Assembly (NCBI GenBank): GCA_020851855.1
Contig: JADZBY010000435.1
Coordinates: 1 to 64,000 of the forward strand
Length of the DNA: 64,000 bases
Direction: 5' to 3'
DNA from: Anaerolineae bacterium
GTDB taxonomy: Bacteria; Chloroflexota; Anaerolineae; Aggregatilineales; UBA2796
Below the pieces are notes generated by a model that saw nothing but the letters and a program-made list of their open reading frames with translations, made no database searches and was not told the DNA's origin. Shown one piece after another: positions 43,928 to 54,800 of this stretch; position 1 is the first letter of the stretch, and each line of letters begins with the position of its first letter. Both the position numbers and the translations under genes were made by a program.

Positions 43928-44326
43928 ATGGCCAAGACGTTCCAGGCAATGGCATCAGAAGCGCTTGCGCAGGTTCCGGTGATCAGCGCGGCAGAGGCAA
44001 AGCGACTCCTTGAACTAGATCCGAACACGCTCGTGATCGATGTTCGCGATGCAGAAGATGTACGGCAGACGGGGAGTATTCCAGGCGCAATGAACATCTC
44101 GTATGGCAGCCTGACCTATAAGGCCGACAACGAGGTGCCTGAGGCCTGGCGGGAGCCACGGCTCAGCGACCGCACGCAGCCGATAATCACTACGTGCATT
44201 CTTGGCCCGCTAGGAGCACTCGCGGGGAAGCTGCTCAGCGACATGGGCTTCAGCGATGTCAGCATTCTGGAGGGTGGAGTCCAGGCTTGGGCAGATGCGG
44301 GCTTCCCGGTCGAGGCGCCAAGATAG
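43928..44326 (+). CDS. Single-domain rhodanese (sulfurtransferase)
   Basis: 132 residues, start fixed by the TAAGGAGG ribosome site. The rhodanese pattern [20 protein letters not shown] is followed by the active-site loop [16 protein letters not shown] (Cys near residue 90) and the CH2-like end [14 protein letters not shown]. Rhodaneses move a sulfane sulfur through a Cys persulfide. The active loop is CILGPLG rather than the common CxxGxRA, so the acceptor may differ. A hairpin 29 bp after the stop probably ends the transcript. Confidence 0.88.
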   Translation: MAKTFQAMASEALAQVPVISAAEAKRLLELDPNTLVIDVRDAEDVRQTGSIPGAMNISYGSLTYKADNEVPEAWREPRLSDRTQPIITTCILGPLGALAGKLLSDMGFSDVSILEGGVQAWADAGFPVEAPR

Positions 44327-44354
44327 GAGGCGTGCTCGGGGTCACTCTCTCCGG

Positions 44355-44382
44355 CAAACCGGACACGGATGAGTCCGGTTTG
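44355..44382 (+). terminator. Terminator-like hairpin
   Basis: Perfect 10-bp arms CAAACCGGAC (44355-44364) and GTCCGGTTTG (44373-44382) with an 8-nt loop. The T-tract after it is poor (TCCTATTC). Confidence 0.55.
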
Positions 44383-44492
44383 TCCTATTCTGCGCCCAGT
44401 GGATTGCGAAGCCTATCCCATCACGGTAACGCCGGATCTCCTCGCACCGCTGTGTTTACGCTGCGAAGGCGGCGAGGTTATGGAGAGCCAGG

Positions 44493-45905
44493 ATGCGTAT
44501 TCTGCTCGTCAATCCGCCCAGCGGTGAGCTGACCGTCGGCCTGAAACACCTGGCGAAGGTGGAGCCGCTCGGGCTGGAGATCATCGGTGGCGCCGTGCGA
44601 GACCATCAGGTCGAGCTGCTCGACATGGAGATCGATACCGATCTCGCCGCGACACTTCGGCGCTTCCAACCCGACATCGTCGGTGCGAGCGCGCAGGTGG
44701 TTCAGACCTATCAGGCTCATCGGGTATTCAAGGCGGCCAAGGAGTTTGATCCGAGCATATTGACCGTCGTGGGCGGCCACCATGCCTCACTATGCCCTCA
44801 CGAGTTCAGTTCGCCACTTATTGACGTGGTGGTTATCGGTGAGGGCGTGCCCGCCTTTCGGGAGATCGTCGCGCGCTGGGAGAAACAACGGTCCGTCGAT
44901 TTCGAGGACATACCGGGACTAGGGCTGTACGGAGACGGCAACTTTCACCTGACAGCGCCGCGTCCCTTTCCAGCCACGCTGGACCACCTGCCTCATCCTG
45001 ACCGCTCCCTGACGGCCCGGTATCGCTCGCGCTACTTCTACCTATTCGAGAATTCCGTCGCTTCCATCCAGACCTCATTGGGGTGCACGTTCCCCTGCAA
45101 CTTCTGCTCTTGCCAACATTTCACAGGTCGGCGTTTCATCACGCGCTCACCGGAGCGCGTCGTGGAAGACCTGAAAACCATCAAGGAGGAGTTCGTCATG
45201 TTCTGTGATGACCATACCTTCATTGATGTGAAGCGCATGGAGCGTCTCCATGATCTCATCGTGGAGGCAGGGATTCGGAAACGCTACTTTGCATACACCC
45301 GCACGGACTGTGTGGTCAAGAACCCCGACGTCTTCGCAATGTGGGCAAAAATCGGCTTGGTACTGGTGATGACGGGCCTGGAGGCCATTGACGACTCGCG
45401 TATCGTAGAAGTCAACAAGAAGACCAGCATCGAGATCAACGAAAGGGCCATCGAGATTCTGTCCCAAAATGGCATTGCCTTAAGCGCTGGTTTTCTGGTC
45501 ATGCCCGATTACACCGAAGAGGACTTCAAACGCATCGACGCCTATATCCGGCAACACCCGAACATCGCCCTGGCCGAGCTGACGCCGCTCACGCCGCTTC
45601 CCGGGACCGGTTTTCACCAGGAGATGAAAGCGAAAGTCACCACGCACCATCGAGAGGTGTACGACCTGGCGCATTTCGTCGTCCCAACCGTGAAATTGTC
45701 CGAAGCGGACATGTACCGCCTCATTCAGAAGTACTACACCAGGGTAGTGTTCCGGGCGATACGGCGGCTCAAGCTGTACCGCCCACGCTACATCCTGAAG
45801 CGCCACATGCCCAGGCTTATCGTCGGTACACTGCGCAACAGCCGCCTCATCGGGCACATGCATGTCAGCACGTCCATTCCAGCGCCAATGGAGGTGCCGC
45901 GGTGA
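44493..45905 (+). CDS. B12-binding-type radical SAM protein
   Basis: 470 residues. The N-terminal 150 residues follow the cobalamin-binding Rossmann pattern (MRILLVNPPSGEL, then IVGASAQVVQTYQA and TVVGGHHASLCPHEF). The radical SAM cluster motif is CTFPCNFC near residue 198. MTGLEAIDDSRI and GFLVMPDYTEEDF are typical of the B12-radical SAM branch (class B methylases and relatives). The His of a canonical DxHxxG loop is not seen, so cobalamin may bind without that ligand. It is coupled by a GTGA overlap to a metallo-hydrolase-like gene. Substrate unknown; methylation of a lipid, pigment or antibiotic is typical of relatives. Confidence 0.88.
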   Translation: MRILLVNPPSGELTVGLKHLAKVEPLGLEIIGGAVRDHQVELLDMEIDTDLAATLRRFQPDIVGASAQVVQTYQAHRVFKAAKEFDPSILTVVGGHHASLCPHEFSSPLIDVVVIGEGVPAFREIVARWEKQRSVDFEDIPGLGLYGDGNFHLTAPRPFPATLDHLPHPDRSLTARYRSRYFYLFENSVASIQTSLGCTFPCNFCSCQHFTGRRFITRSPERVVEDLKTIKEEFVMFCDDHTFIDVKRMERLHDLIVEAGIRKRYFAYTRTDCVVKNPDVFAMWAKIGLVLVMTGLEAIDDSRIVEVNKKTSIEINERAIEILSQNGIALSAGFLVMPDYTEEDFKRIDAYIRQHPNIALAELTPLTPLPGTGFHQEMKAKVTTHHREVYDLAHFVVPTVKLSEADMYRLIQKYYTRVVFRAIRRLKLYRPRYILKRHMPRLIVGTLRNSRLIGHMHVSTSIPAPMEVPR

Positions 45906-46714
45906 AAGTGAAATACTACAACTGGTCAGGTATCACCCTCGCGCATGGCGACACGCTGGTCGGCTTTGACCTGTTCGGCGACGCGGTGACATGGGAAACG
46001 CTCAAAGGCTATCAGACGATTATTCTGTGTCTGACTCACGGGCACCCTGAGCATGCCGGGTCGTTGCGCAGCTTGCTGGAATCGCCTGAGGCGCAGGGCT
46101 ACCGCGAGCGCATTCACCTGGTCTCGTCACCAGCGGTGACGAAGCACGTCAACCGATCCGCATACGTGCCGACGCAAAATGTCCACAGCGTGCAAGACCG
46201 AGAATGCGTCACCGTAGCAGGCGCCACTATCACTGCGTTCACCTGGGTGCATATGCCACTTCTGCCGCCAGGCCTGCGGCCAAAGGTCTCCTACGTCTTG
46301 CAGTTGTTGGCTCACCCGGTTAACCTCGCAAAAATCGCCGTGCAGGGTCTGCGCTTGCCGATGAATGCACCGCAGTTGGGCTTTCACATTGCCTTTCCCG
46401 ACGGCGCGACGGCGTTGAACTACTCCGAGGGCGTTCACCGCCTGACGAAGGCAGCCGAGGTGGCCCGGGTTGCCAGGGATCTGCCAGCCGGTGCTCTCTT
46501 CTTTGCCGTCGAGCCGGATGATGTGGGGGCCATCCCACGCTGGGTAGAGACTCTTGGACCAAAGAGTGTGTATCTCTACGAGGCCCATCGACCGTGGCGC
46601 GACCTGTTTCACCTGCCGTTTGTGGATCTCACATCGTATGCCTGCGAGCTGGCAGAGCGCTTTCCCGACATCACCTTTACCGCGCTGACAGAGATCGGCC
46701 AGGTGGCAGAGTAA
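45902..46714 (+). CDS. Metallo-beta-lactamase-fold-like protein
   Basis: 270 residues from a GTG overlapping the radical SAM stop. THGHPEHAGSL near residue 45 corresponds to the HxHxxH metal-binding motif of the metallo-beta-lactamase fold. Later His (WVHMPLLPP, QLGFHIAFPDG) could complete the site, and the pattern DTLVGFDLF before it fits the first strand. It lacks a signal peptide. Coupling to a B12-type radical SAM enzyme suggests a shared small-molecule pathway; UlaG-like lactonases are comparable in size. Function not assigned. Confidence 0.6.
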   Translation: MKVKYYNWSGITLAHGDTLVGFDLFGDAVTWETLKGYQTIILCLTHGHPEHAGSLRSLLESPEAQGYRERIHLVSSPAVTKHVNRSAYVPTQNVHSVQDRECVTVAGATITAFTWVHMPLLPPGLRPKVSYVLQLLAHPVNLAKIAVQGLRLPMNAPQLGFHIAFPDGATALNYSEGVHRLTKAAEVARVARDLPAGALFFAVEPDDVGAIPRWVETLGPKSVYLYEAHRPWRDLFHLPFVDLTSYACELAERFPDITFTALTEIGQVAE

Positions 46715-46811
46715 GCCAGGCACGGCCCTTGCTGTACACACCGTATGAGGACTTTCTACATTCCGTATCTTCGTTAGCGCCCGGGAGACCATGTAACAAG
46801 AGGGCGGCAGA

Positions 46812-48467
46812 ATGAAACATCCAACTCGCGCTATTTGTTGTGTGGCGCTAGCGCTGCTCCTGGCCGAGCCAGCTCTCTCGGCCCAGACGACAGAGCCTTC
46901 TGTCTACTTCGTGCGTCCTGATGGTGGTAGCGCCGAGCAATGTGCTGGACTGGCGGACGCAGCCTACCCGGGTGAGGGCACTGAGCAGCCCTGCGCCTGG
47001 AATCATCCCTTCGTTGCGCTGCCGCCGGGCGGCGCCCCTCGTATCGCAGGGGGCGATACGCTGCTCATCGCTAACGGCGACTACAAGATGGGCTATGGCG
47101 CTCCCGGGACAGAGGCTTGTGACGAGGCGGGCTCCTTTGACTGTGTGATGCCGCCTATTCCGAGCGGCCCACGTCCTGATCAGCCGACACGCATCCTTGG
47201 TTCTGGCTGGGACATTGGTTGCGCCGTGCCGCCCGAGTTGTGGGGGACCGGCCGCCCCTGGTTCATCCTTAACCTGACCGATTCATCGAACGTCGAGCTT
47301 GCCTGCCTGGAAATCACCGACCACTCTGAATGCGTAGAGAACCATAGCGGCGGGCTGGCCTGCGAGCGCGACACCCTGCCTTACGGCGACTGGGCCTCCT
47401 ACGGCCTCTATGCAGAAGACTCGTCGAACGTGCACCTGTGGAACCTCAACATCCACGGCCTAGCTGCCGGCGGTGTGCACGCCGGGCGATTGTCAGATTG
47501 GACCGTTGAGGACGTGCGCATTGCGGGTAACGGCTCAGTCGGCTGGGATGGTGATCTCTGGGACGAGAGTGGGGATGCGAATACCGGCCAACTCATCTTC
47601 CGGCACTGGATTGTCGAGTGGAACGGCTGCGGCGAGACCTACCCGGGCGGCGAGCCGGTTGGCTGCTGGGGTCAGGAAGCGGGCGGTTATGGCGATGGTG
47701 TGGGCACCGGCGAGACCGGCGGCGATTGGATCATCGAGGATTCGGCTTTCCTCCACAACACCTCGGACGGCCTTGACCTCCTGTACCATTCGTTGGGAGG
47801 GACTATCAGGCTTGACCGGGTGCATGCCGAAGGCAACGCCGGAAATCAGGTCAAGGTGACAGGTCAGACGACCATCACCAACAGCCTTATGGTCGGCAAC
47901 TGCGCCTTCTTCGAAGATCAGCCATTCACCTACTTGGTCGATCACTGCCGAGCACTCGGCAGCACGCTGCTGATGGCCTATACGGGTAGCGAGCAGATGA
48001 CCATACTGAGCTCAACCTTCTACGGTCAAGGGGATGGCCTGATCGGCGCCGTCGCGCGTGAAGGCTTTCAGTGTAATGGCAGCGAAACCCTCCGCGCTCG
48101 CAACAGCATCTTCCTGGGTGATGCGGACTATTTTGATGCCTCCGACATCACCTTCTTCTTCTACCAGGAGGGCTGCGGGCAACTTAAGCTGGACTCTGAT
48201 TACAACATCGCTTCGGGCGTCAAGAACGTCGAGTGCTCAACCGACGGGGACTATACGCTGTCCGGCAGCCACGACCTGTGCCAGGACCCGTACTTCACCG
48301 GTCCGCTCTCCGGCTCGGCCTACGGGATGACCCTGGCGCCAGGTAGCCCTGGCATCGATTCCGCTGACGATAGGATTTGTCCGCCACTGGACCTGCTCGG
48401 CGATCCTCGCCCGGCAGACGGAGACGCTGACGGGGTTGTCGGCTGCGACCGAGGTGCATACGAGTGA
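46812..48467 (+). CDS. Secreted right-handed beta-helix protein
   Basis: 551 residues with a Sec signal peptide (about 1-23, hydrophobic CCVALALLLAEPAL, then SAQ). The mature part has repeated short strands ending in Asn or Asp turns (SSNVELACLEITDHSE, SSNVHLWNLNIHGLAAGG, TIRLDRVHAEGNAGNQVKVT). This is the parallel beta-helix pattern seen in pectate-lyase-like and Chloroflexota polymorphic surface proteins. Many Cys suggest disulfides. No catalytic site was recognised. It follows the metallo-hydrolase after about 100 bp and ends in a calcium-like GDADGVVGCDRG turn. Confidence 0.82.
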   Translation: MKHPTRAICCVALALLLAEPALSAQTTEPSVYFVRPDGGSAEQCAGLADAAYPGEGTEQPCAWNHPFVALPPGGAPRIAGGDTLLIANGDYKMGYGAPGTEACDEAGSFDCVMPPIPSGPRPDQPTRILGSGWDIGCAVPPELWGTGRPWFILNLTDSSNVELACLEITDHSECVENHSGGLACERDTLPYGDWASYGLYAEDSSNVHLWNLNIHGLAAGGVHAGRLSDWTVEDVRIAGNGSVGWDGDLWDESGDANTGQLIFRHWIVEWNGCGETYPGGEPVGCWGQEAGGYGDGVGTGETGGDWIIEDSAFLHNTSDGLDLLYHSLGGTIRLDRVHAEGNAGNQVKVTGQTTITNSLMVGNCAFFEDQPFTYLVDHCRALGSTLLMAYTGSEQMTILSSTFYGQGDGLIGAVAREGFQCNGSETLRARNSIFLGDADYFDASDITFFFYQEGCGQLKLDSDYNIASGVKNVECSTDGDYTLSGSHDLCQDPYFTGPLSGSAYGMTLAPGSPGIDSADDRICPPLDLLGDPRPADGDADGVVGCDRGAYE

Positions 48468-48586
48468 CGTACAAGCGACCGAACATCAGGGCGGCGCCGG
48501 GCTAAGGTCCGAAGCCGGAGTCGTGAGTACGTCCAGGCGGACGAGTAGGTCGGAAGCGCAGCTCCTTTTGCTAGACTTGGCGGTTT

Positions 48587-48598
48587 GCTAAGCTTAGC
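48587..48598. promoter_or_regulatory. 12-bp palindrome upstream of the LuxR/NB-ARC regulator
   Basis: GCTAAGCTTAGC is a perfect palindrome in the 263-bp intergenic region before the regulator start. It could be an operator; no partner is known. The remaining sequence there shows no gene. Confidence 0.3.
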
Positions 48599-48730
48599 CA
48601 AATCGGTGCAGGACTGCCAGACGCTTCGTTATCCGAAGGGCGCTCCGGATCGTGGCTAGATGAGACCGTATCTGTAAGCTAGTGCGGCTAAAATCGGCCA
48701 GATGCCGTGAGATAAATAAGGCATAGCCTC

Positions 48731-51256
48731 ATGGTAGCTTATCCTGCGGCACAAACAACATGTTTCGTTGGCAGAAGCACTGAGCTAGACGATCTTGCTG
48801 GATTGATGAAGAATCCGCTCTGCCGCTTGCTCACGGTACTTGGCCCCGGCGGGATCGGCAAGACGCGAATTGTGCAGGAGTTCGCCGCTAAGCATCATGC
48901 GCTGTTTTCGGATGGCGTATACATCGCCTATTTTCAGGCGGTGGCTTCCCCGGATTCCATTGTGCCAACTATCGCGGAAGCGCTCGATCTGCGATTTCAG
49001 CCAGGCGAGGATCTGCAAGTGCAACTTGTTAGTTATCTCCGCGGCAGATCTTTACTACTGGTGCTCGACAATTTCGAACATTTGCTGGATGGCGTGTCGA
49101 TTGTCGGCGACATCTTGGCGTCGACATGCGCGGTTAGGCTGCTGATAACCTCCCGCGAACGACTGAACTTGCGAGAAGAATGGGTCTATGAGATACACGG
49201 CTTGGATTATCCGATAAACGACACCGTCTCAGACATCGAACGCTTTGCCGCGGTGCAGCTATTCGTCCATAGTGCCCGTCGCATATATCCCGGTTTTCGC
49301 CTGACACAGCCTCATAAGTCGCCCATCGCGCGCATTTGTCGCATAGTGGGCGGGATACCTTTGGGGATTGAATTAGCCTCGGCTTGGACACGGACGCTGC
49401 CCTGTGACGAGATCGCTCGTGAAATTGAACGCAGCCTCGACATCCTGGAATCATCGGCCCGCAATGTGCTGCCCCGCCACCGAAATATGCGTGCAGCATT
49501 TGAACCCACGTGGAATCGCCTGTCGGAAGATGAGCGCAGCGTGTTCACGAAACTGTCAGTATTTCGTGGTGGTTGTACTCGTGAGGCTGCCGAATACGTA
49601 GCTGGGGCGACACTGCGCACCCTGTCGACGCTGGTAGATAAATCCCTGCTGCGGTTGGATGCAAATGGGCAACGTTATAGCATCCACGAACTGCTGCGGC
49701 AGTACGGCGAGGAGAGACTCTGTTCAGCCTCCAATGCCCAGAACGAGACGCTCGACCGACATTGCGCCTATTATATGCGCCTTCTTGGCGAACAAGAGAA
49801 CCATATCATTTTTCTGGGACGGCAGAAAGAAGCCATCGAAAAGATCGACAACGATCTGGAAAACGTGCGTGTCGCCTGGCGGCGGGCAGTCACGCAGGGC
49901 CGCCTTGAGGAGATCTCCCAGGCCGCCGAGGGGCTGTGGAGTTTCTATTGAATGCGAGGGCTGCACCAGGAGGGTGTAGATTTTTTCCACTGGTCAGTGG
50001 AGTGCCTTCGCAAAAACGCTCCTGGAACCGAGGAAGATCGCCAGCGAGTCGTGGCCATATGCCTGGTGGCGCAGGGGCAGTGCTTGCTGTCTCTGTCTAG
50101 AAAGCGCGCACGCGTTCTCGCCGACGAAAGCCTCGCCATGCTACGTCCCCTACCGGCCGAGAGAGCAACCATCATAGCTCTCAAGCTGGCAGAGGCCTTT
50201 GCCACCGATGATTCGGAACGGATGCGGCTCGCGCGGGAAGCACTTGACATCGCTAGAACGAGTGAGTCCGGGTGGTGGCTTCCGAAGTGCCTCATGGATC
50301 TGGGGTATCTGGCGATGGACCGCGGCGACTACGTCGACGTGAAGAACCTGGTGTGCGAGGCCCGCTCCCTCTATCAGACAACAGGCAACCCTGGGCTGGA
50401 TGTACAGGCCCTGCTGATGCTGAGTGAGGCGGCGATGTTTCAAGGCAGCTACGATGAGGCGCGGCAAGTCGCGCAAGAGTGCCTGGCGGTCGCCCAAGAC
50501 TTGGGTTATAGCGCCGCCGTATGGTGGTCGCACGAGCGGGCCGGCCACGCAGCGCTGCTACAGGGAGATTACCTTGCCGCGCAGACACATTATCAGACGG
50601 CACTGACTGTATGTGAAGATCTGGGTGACCAACAGGGCGTTGCCTTTCAACACAGCGGCCTGGGTTTCGCGGCCTGTGGCTTAAGGAATGACGCGGAGGC
50701 TCGTTCCCATTTCTTCGAAGCGCTCCAACTTGCCCAAAGGTTCGAAAACGTCGACCTGATTGCGGATATCATTGGTGGGATGGGTTGGCTTGTGGCAAAC
50801 GTCGGCGACATGGAAGGCGCCCTGCGACACGCTGCCTTCGCGCTAAATCACCCTGCCAGCAATCGGTTCGCACGAATTCGTTTGACCAGTGTATTCCAGA
50901 TGGCAGAAAAGGCGCTTCCACCAGAAGCATTTGAAGCAGCAGTGGAACAGGGCAAAGCGTTTGATTTTGATCACGCAGTTCAGACGTTGCTCGCCGAATT
51001 GAGTCGACCATTGCTACATAACGCCGTCTCTGTCGCCGCCACCCATGCACCCCAGAACTTGTTTGACCCACTCACTGAACGCGAGTTGGAGGTGTTACGG
51101 CTGATTGCCGATGGGCTATCCAATTACGACGTCGCCATACAGCTCTTTGTCGGCATGAGCACAGTAAAGACGCATGTGAACCGAATCTTTAGCAAACTGA
51201 GTGTGAAGAACCGGACGCATGCCGTTGCACGCGCACGGGAATTGCGCTTGCTGTAA
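48731..51256 (+). pseudogene. NB-ARC / TPR / LuxR regulator interrupted by an in-frame TGA
   Basis: The first 406 codons give an NB-ARC ATPase: FVGRSTELDDLAGLM, P-loop GPGGIGKTR (about 38-46), LLLVLDNFEHLLDG, the SRERLNL sensor and GIPLGIELAS. TGA at 49949-49951 follows GLWSFY. The same frame goes on at once (MRGLHQEGVDFFHWSVE) through TPR-like repeats to a LuxR HTH at the C-terminus (LTERELEVLRLIADGLSNYD and MSTVKTHVNRIFSKL). Total 842 codons, a normal length for this family. The stop separates the ATPase from the sensor and DNA-binding parts. Either two polypeptides are made from the ATG directly after the stop, or the gene is inactive, or readthrough occurs. Confidence 0.82.
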
Positions 51257-51291
51257 TCGCCTTGGGAGCAGCATTCGGCATCGTACAGCTG

Positions 51292-51315
51292 GGGGAGCAT
51301 CGTCAGATGCTCCCC
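51292..51315. terminator. Hairpin between convergent genes, likely bidirectional terminator
   Basis: Perfect 10-bp arms GGGGAGCATC (51292-51301) and GATGCTCCCC (51306-51315) with a 4-nt loop GTCA. No T-run on either side, so efficiency is uncertain. Confidence 0.6.
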
Positions 51316-51340
51316 ACCTCGGTGTATCGTAGGGTGAGGA

Positions 51341-51667
51341 TCAGGCGCGGGTTCCTTCCCGAATGGGTCCGCGTGTTACGAGCGTAAGGGCTTCGATGGT
51401 ATCGAACACCTTTACACTGACATCGGTCAAAGCCGGGTTGCTTCCTACCGAAGCCACGATTGGACCATCCAGAAACGCCTGCAATGATGCTTCGTCGTCG
51501 AAGAGATATACTCCGCCAGCTTCGTGCGCGGCTCCGTTCATGAGCCAGATTTTCCAGCGGAGGCCAGGCGTATCCGCAATGGGTTGAGCCGCAGGCGCGA
51601 ATGCCTGTTCAAGCTCGGTCTGAGGTACATTGAACTTGAAATTGATCTGCAGGATTTTCAGGGACAT
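51341..51667 (-). CDS. YdhR-like monooxygenase-fold protein
   Basis: 108 residues from the ATG at 51667 with AAGGAG upstream; an ATG at 51685 is less likely. The sequence opens LKILQINFKFNVP, then contains PGLRWKIWLMN and GGVYLFDDEASLQAFLDGP, a YdhR-family dimeric alpha/beta-barrel protein. These are small putative mono-oxygenases or stress proteins of unknown substrate. It is convergent with the LuxR regulator and divergent from the BTAD regulator. Confidence 0.82.
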   Translation of the reverse strand: MSLKILQINFKFNVPQTELEQAFAPAAQPIADTPGLRWKIWLMNGAAHEAGGVYLFDDEASLQAFLDGPIVASVGSNPALTDVSVKVFDTIEALTLVTRGPIREGTRA

Positions 51668-51812
51668 GGTGGATTCTCCTTTCATCGGTTTGTGAGTGTC
51701 AGTGTAAGTAGGGATCGTCCCAAAAACGTTCCAAATGGTGTCTCGCGATTATCCTGCGCACTGTACATGGTCAGAGAATCCGGGCGTGCAGTTCTTTCGA
51801 CGGTAGGAAACG

Positions 51813-54800
51813 TTGTCCCATCTCGAGCTGTTTGTACTTGGAACGCCCTATATTCAGCGCGACGGCCTTCCTGTGAAGTTCGAGCGCCGACACGCCATGG
51901 CGTTGTTCGTGTATCTGGCGGTTACAGGTACTCGGCACGGGCGCGATACGCTAGCCGCGCTGTTCTGGCCTGAAGATGATGAAGCACACGCCCGCGCCGC
52001 GCTACGGCGGATGGTGAGCTCCATCAATAAGTCCATTCCCAACGTGGTCAGCGCCAACCGGGAGACAATCGGTCTGGGTCGTGATGGCGATTCGACGCTC
52101 TGGGTGGATGCCCATCACTTCCATAATTCCCTGGAAGCGTCTCGAAAACATGATCACCGCGAAACCGAAGTCTGTGCAGCCTGCCTGAAAACACTGACTG
52201 AGACTATCGCGCTGTATCGGAGCGACTTCCTGGCTGGTTTTACGCTGCGTAATACGCCCACCTTCGACGAATGGCAACTCTTCCAAACAGAAACGTTACG
52301 GCATGGGTTGGTCGGCGCGTTGGAGCGGTTGGTGCGTGGTCACAGCGACCGGCATGAGTTTGAACCGGCCATCAGTTATGCCCGTCGCTGGCTGGCGGTA
52401 GATCCACTCGATGAAGCAGCCCATCGCTCTCTGATAGCCTTGTACGCCGGGGTAGGCCAGCGTCAAGCGGCGCTGCGCCAGTATGCCGAATGCGTGCGAC
52501 TCCTGGAACGTGAACTGGACATTCCTCCACAGCCAGCGACAATGCAACTTTTCGAGGACATTAAAGAAAACAAACACATGGTGCTGAGAGCACCAATTGG
52601 CCTTCCTTCACGGCCTGGCACAGATAGGCGAGAGTGGTCTCCCACCGGCACGATGGGTCCCACAGGAATGACGCATGCTGTCCTACCATTCGCACTCCTT
52701 GACCGGATTATGCGCGGTCAACTCGTAGGCCGCGAACAAGAGGCAGCCGAGATAAACGTGCTCTGGGACCGTGCCGTCTCCGGCGCAGGACAGGTACTGC
52801 TCATCAGCGGTGAGGCGGGAATCGGCAAAACGCGGCTGGTTCGCGAAGTGGCGTCTCTGGCAGAAACTACACGCGCCCGAGTCCTGATCGGCCGGTGTGA
52901 TCCTGAGGGAAGCGCCCCTTATGCTCCCATCTCTCAGGTGATTCGGGCTGACTTTGACCAAGGTGTTGATGGTGCACAGCTGCCGCCGGACTACATCCTG
53001 GCTGACCTTATCGCCTTTGCGCCCCAACTAGACCAACGCTTCCCGGAGATTCCGCCCAATCCACCGCTTGATCCGCATGTCGAGCGTGAGCGCATGTTCG
53101 ACAACTTCGTTTCCTGGTGCGAGTGGGCGACGGCGCATATACCAATGTTGTTAGTCATTGAGGATCTGCATTGGGCCGATGCCAGCACGTTATCGTTGTT
53201 ACGCTACCTTGCTCGTCACGTGCATAACGTCAAGCTGCTCCTGGTCATGACGTATCGTGATACAGAGATCGAACTGATAGAGGCCCATCACCTGAAGAAC
53301 GCTGTACTCGATCTTAACCGCGATCGGCTTGCCACGTTCATGAGCTTGCCGTGCCTTAGCCGAGAACAGACCCATGACCTGCTGGCGACCCTGTTAGGAA
53401 CAGAAGTGGGTGTAACAATGGAATTGCTCGACCGCATCTATCATGAAACGGAGGGCAATCCATTCTTCACGGAGGAAGTCTGCAAATCCCTGATTGAAGA
53501 GGGCAAGCTCTATTTTACGGGCGGTTATTGGCGACGATCTGACATCGAAGACATAGTGATTCCGCAAAGTGTCAGAGCAGCGATCCTATCTCGTGTGGAG
53601 AAACTACCCGCTGCTGTTCAGGATGTGCTGCGAATGGCAGCGATCCTTGGACGAGAGTTCGATTTTGCGACCTTACAGGCGATGAGCGAATGCGACGAGG
53701 AGACGCTAACCGCGACACTTGAGCATGCTGAACGAGTGCAACTCCTTACTGAGACTCAGCAGGCGGGCCGTATCCAGCTTGTATTCGCTCATGGCCTGAT
53801 CCCATTTGCCTTGCGGGAAAGCCTGAGCGGGCTTCGCCGCCAGCGCTTGCACCGGCGAGCTGCAATCGTCATTGAGCGTCAGCGCCCCGATGATCTGGAA
53901 GTATTGGCCCATCACTTCTTGACAGCCGGCGAACGTGATAAAGCATTGGAATACTCCTACCGAGCCGCGCGGCGGGCTGAAGCCATCTACGCCTATCAGG
54001 AAGCGCTATTCCATTTTCAGAATGCGCTGCGGCTGGTAGAAGATGGCATACGAGGCGGTCTGCCACGAGAAATCCTTGAGCGTTTGGGTGATGTATATGC
54101 GCTGATGGGCGAGCATGTACAGGCAATTCCCATCTATCAGAAGGCGATGGAAGAAGGGGAAAGACCGGACGAGGCAGACCCGATGGCGCTTGTGCGACTG
54201 CATCGTAAGCTCATACAGACGTTTGCCGGGCTCAGAGACTACGCTGATGTACAGCGTAACAGGGCAGCGCGACAGTCCAGCGTGGATACCGGTTTGCAGC
54301 TCATCCAGAACACACCCCACCCGCAATCCGTGCTGTTCTTAGCGACATTGGCTCGCGAAGGCCGCTTCGCCGAGTCCGAACCGAACTGGCAAGCTATCGA
54401 GCACTACGCCCAAACCGCTATCACCATGGCAGAGAAACTGGATTCATCCACCATTCTGGCATCTGCGCTGGGGGCGCTCATGGATGTCTATCGTGAACGC
54501 GGCTTGTGGCGAGAGCGAGTAACGGTTGCACACCGTCGCCTGGCCCTGGTTGATGATCCGCGTTTCGACAACTTACGTGATCGCGCGGACATTCTGAATG
54601 AGACTGGTGAGGCGCTCTTGCGAGTCGGGGAGGCTGTTCAAGCCATATCTTTCTTGCTTGAGGCTGAGAGAATTGGCGAGCAAATTCGTTCTGTTCATCC
54701 CCAGTTCTACTCGTTGCAGCTCCAAGGAGAATGTTTCTTCGAGCTCGATCGTTGGGATGAGATGCTTCAGATCGAGGCAAGATGGGAAGCGCTTCAACAG

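Noticed and set aside
44493..45905. A specific name such as a hopanoid methylase for the B12-type radical SAM gene.
   Set aside because: The general fold is clear but no residue seen here separates it from other members, so no name was given.
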